Positions 20,700-23,103 of a stretch of DNA of 23,103 bases are shown here, one piece after another. Under the pieces are notes generated by a model that was not told the DNA's origin, searched no databases, and saw only the letters and a list, made by a program, of their open reading frames with translations. The stretch is from Phoronis ovalis (lineage: Eukaryota > Phoronida > Phoronidae): NCBI GenBank assembly GCA_028565635.1, contig JAOXYB010080832.1, positions 1 to 23,103 of the forward strand, read 5' to 3'. The position numbers and the translations under genes were made by a program. Each line of letters begins with the position of its first letter. Position 1 is the stretch's first letter.

Positions 20700-22167
20700 C
20701 CACCGCATTTAGTTTGTCAGCCACAGTAACAAAGTGTCTTCCTTGTACTAAATATTGTCCAACTTGATTCCAAGCTGGTGCAAGCCTGGCAAGCAATGAA
20801 TAGGTGAAACAAGACTGGTACATGGTTGGTGTTACTCTAACAGGATTTGATGTCTAAAATAAAACAAGACTGGTAGATGGTTGGCATGATAGCCTCGGGA
20901 GACCTTGAGGTCAAAAGGTCAAAATCATGTGAAACTCAGATACCTTTGATGAATATTGCCAGCAACATAAACTTATTTATAAATACCCATTCGAGCTCCC
21001 AGTGAAGCAATCGTTCAGGATGGTATGATTGAAATCTCACCTCAACTTCTAATTTTTTTAACCTGCCTTGGATTCTACCAGTTTTGTATAAACTTTGCTA
21101 AAAAAAATCATGATCTTGCTTAGTGTTATAATTTTTGGGTCTACCTTTATTAGAGGGATTTTACTTTTAAAATTATAATATTTAATAACACTAATTGTCA
21201 ACTGAAATCTTCCACTGAATTATTTCATAACAAAAATATCATTCATGAATTTGAAGTATTTTTAATCTCAGATATTTTTTTAATTTTCAAAAATAACATG
21301 TATTGCCCTCATAACAATATGGACTTTCTTTTCTTTCCCCATGGCTGGTGTTGCAATAATATCAGGCTCAGTGAAGATAAGTTCTCTGAAAATAAAAGAA
21401 GCTGTTTATTAACATATGAAATCATATGAATCAGTTATACATTTTCATATCAGATTTTGAATAACCTATTATCATATTAAATATATCAGTATATGATTGG
21501 ACTTTGTAACGATATTTTAATAATTTTACAAAGTGGGATTAACTCAGGATCATATTTGCCAGTTTAAATAAAAATGATTTGCTTAATAATATATACTCTC
21601 TTTATCAAAAGTAAATTGTAAACAAAACATCTCACCAGCAAGTCTTGCAGCCAAAGAATTGCACAAGACAACGAAAACATGAAGAAAAGAAGCATTATAC
21701 ATTTAAACTGGCAATATTTAGACATACCTGCATCGAAGTATCTGCGGTTGGTGACTGTTAGTAATTCTGTTATTACCATCTCCAGTTTTCAAAGAAGTTG
21801 TGATGCGACACAGTTCTTTGGAAATTTGGAGGGTCGCCAAAGAATAGTGTAGCGCCTCCGCATGATGACAACATATCTAGAATTATATGCGCCAGTATAA
21901 AACGACTTTTTTTACGTATATCTGTTCACATATTTATTTTTAAAATGTAAAACAATTCTTTATCACGAACACTTTTAATTACTAAAAACTTGAATGAAAC
22001 GTTTAATACTAGTTACTAATATATTTTTCAAAATCAAGAAGTTCTGAATTTTTCATGCAGTCATGTTGAATTGCATCCACATCGCATACAGCATTGCAGA
22101 TAATATCCACTACCACGGTCACCTTGCGAGAAAGCGTAGTTATATTTTTAAAGAAATATACGCCTTT
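20700..22167 (-). CDS. C18orf63-like (DUF4708 family) gene, partial, three exons proposed
   Basis: The strongest exon is 20853 down to 20700. It has an acceptor TTTTAG, donor GTAAGT and 51 codons containing SLLARLAPAWNQVGQYLVQG, closely resembling what I recall of vertebrate C18orf63 (SLMARLAPAWNR...LIQGREF). Just upstream, 21383 to 21298 encodes FTEPDIIATPAMGKEKK, matching the segment around DILTSP that precedes it in the family, and joins in phase 0 (its donor GTTATT is weak). A more speculative first exon is 22167 to 22017 (acceptor ATACAG, donor GTAACT), reading GVYFFKNITTLSRKV; its phase fits the next exon if the CAGAG acceptor is used. About 20 family residues between the two better exons are missing, so a small exon may be unseen. 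The initiator exon and the downstream exons were not found. The family has no known function. Intact gene versus remnant is undecided. Confidence 0.6.
21600..21874 (-). repeat. Possible dispersed repeat inside the C18orf63-like locus
   Basis: On the minus strand this stretch is richer and more protein-like than its flanks in more than one frame. The frame from ATG 21874 reads GGATLFFGDPPNFQRTVSHH before a stop at 21773, and the frame ending at 21564 reads FDAGMSKYCQFKCIMLLFF. Similar strings are familiar to me from short predicted mussel proteins, which would fit a high-copy element rather than a gene. That is recollection, not a search. It is not counted as an exon of the neighbouring gene, although a good donor (CAG|GTATGT, 21728-21733) lies inside it. 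Confidence 0.3.
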
Positions 22168-23103
22168 CTGTATAATCTATATTAGCTGTTCAGGACCTTT
22201 GAATTCCCTGGCCTTTTCTCTTCGCTATGTCCCTCATTTTATAAAAGGGATGTTACGTACAGCAAAAATTACAGTTTTTGAACCTTCAGTACTCCGTGTA
22301 GACTTAATTCTTGAAAAGTATTGCAAAACAATCAACTTGCCAGTAGCGGAAATTAGCAGACAACCGGAAATCCCTTCTTACTCTGTATTGTTGCGCTATC
22401 TGTGTTTAAAATAAATGTATCCATTCGCAGCCAGCCATTATGGATTGCAATTGCTGTGAGTGTAAAATGCAGTTCCTTTGATTTTAACACATTTAAAATT
22501 AACGCATTAAATAATGTTGTTAACATTATAATCACGATAATCGTTGGATAGTGTGCCTTATCATAGTTTATTTGCCACTTTTCATCATGCCGACTTGAAT
22601 CCACCTGGTGCTGGAAATGAAAATAACAAATATCTATTAAATTCTACACAGATACCTCTGGAAAAAGGTGTCCGCAGGGGTTACAGACGTGACACCAAAG
22701 ATATTTTTTTTACTGGGAACCTATTCTATCTGAAAAATTGGTGTGCATATTTCATTAGAAAATTTTTTCACGGATGACCACTTACTCCCTGATTATACTC
22801 CTTGTATATAATTATATACTTGCCGGGCTATTAATCACTAATACTCTGCAGAAAGCACACGAGTAATTATTATCAAAATTTCTTTCATGTCCAAATATAT
22901 GCATTTTATCAGCTTAGGTAGCCTCAATGTATATAGACTGCTCGTTATATTTTTACTCATTTAATTTGTTCGCCCCTGAGTTATTCCGTGGCAGGATCTG
23001 TAGACTGACATCAGTCGTTAGAAACTTTGATTGGAAGTTTTTTAATAAATGCATTATAGTACTAAAATACATAAAACAGTTGCGAGAATAAACTGGTAAG
23101 CAA
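22168..23103. other. Right-end region with one unexplained open frame
   Basis: A plus-strand frame runs to TAA at 22412-22414. Its last 75 or so codons (from about 22190, just after a TGTTCAG acceptor-like site) have ordinary protein composition (LRYVPHFIKGMLRTAKITVF...). An AATAAA overlaps the stop. I do not recognise it. It could be a last exon, a repeat-derived fragment or chance. Nothing else in this stretch is convincing; minus-strand frames over the same DNA look like shadows. Confidence 0.3.

Noticed and set aside
1-23103. CRISPR arrays, operons, ribosome-binding sites or other bacterial features
   Set aside because: The sequence is intron-containing eukaryotic DNA; short tandem repeats here are 19-30 bp direct tandems without spacers.

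Overview
The window looks like nuclear DNA from an animal, most likely a lophotrochozoan and probably a bivalve mollusc such as a mussel. It is AT-rich, genes are broken by introns with GT..AG borders, poly(A) signals follow the stop codons, MITE-like inverted-repeat elements are present, and there is an intronless rhodopsin-class peptide receptor of the kind expanded in molluscs and annelids. The taxon is an inference; no sequence search was run.

The centrepiece is a tandem pair of paralogous genes on the + strand: copy A (coding 2435-6752, 265 aa) and copy B (coding 10166-15568, 267 aa). I assembled both by hand from splice sites and reading phase. Each has seven coding exons, and an untranslated first exon is inferred from a conserved upstream block. 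The precursor has this order: signal peptide; a run of arginine-rich pentads (R-I/F-R-x-P/R); a seven-cysteine module; a Gly-Lys-Arg amidation and cleavage site; a pair of EF-hand loops; and an aspartate-rich tail made of small phase-1/phase-1 exons. The first part would yield a strongly cationic, C-terminally amidated secreted peptide of about 90 residues. The second part is an acidic, potentially calcium-binding propeptide with more than enough negative charge to neutralise it. This resembles an antimicrobial-peptide precursor in layout, but I do not recognise the family. The EF-hand exon is protein-identical between copies, while the mature cysteine module has diverged.

Layout: 1-1807, no gene seen. 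1808-6944, copy A with its upstream block, repeats, a decayed duplicate exon and poly(A) signal. 6945-9695, intergenic, with a 380-bp foldback element at 8185-8564. 9696-15740, copy B, whose large sixth intron holds a MITE-like element (14037-14385). 16523-17698, minus strand, an intronless orphan neuropeptide-type GPCR. 17699-20699, nothing convincing. 20700-22167, minus strand, exons resembling the uncharacterised C18orf63 (DUF4708) protein. 22168-23103, one unexplained open frame.

Only the two tandem copies are clearly related. The GPCR and the C18orf63-like gene look like independent neighbours, and nothing in the sequence ties them to the peptide genes.
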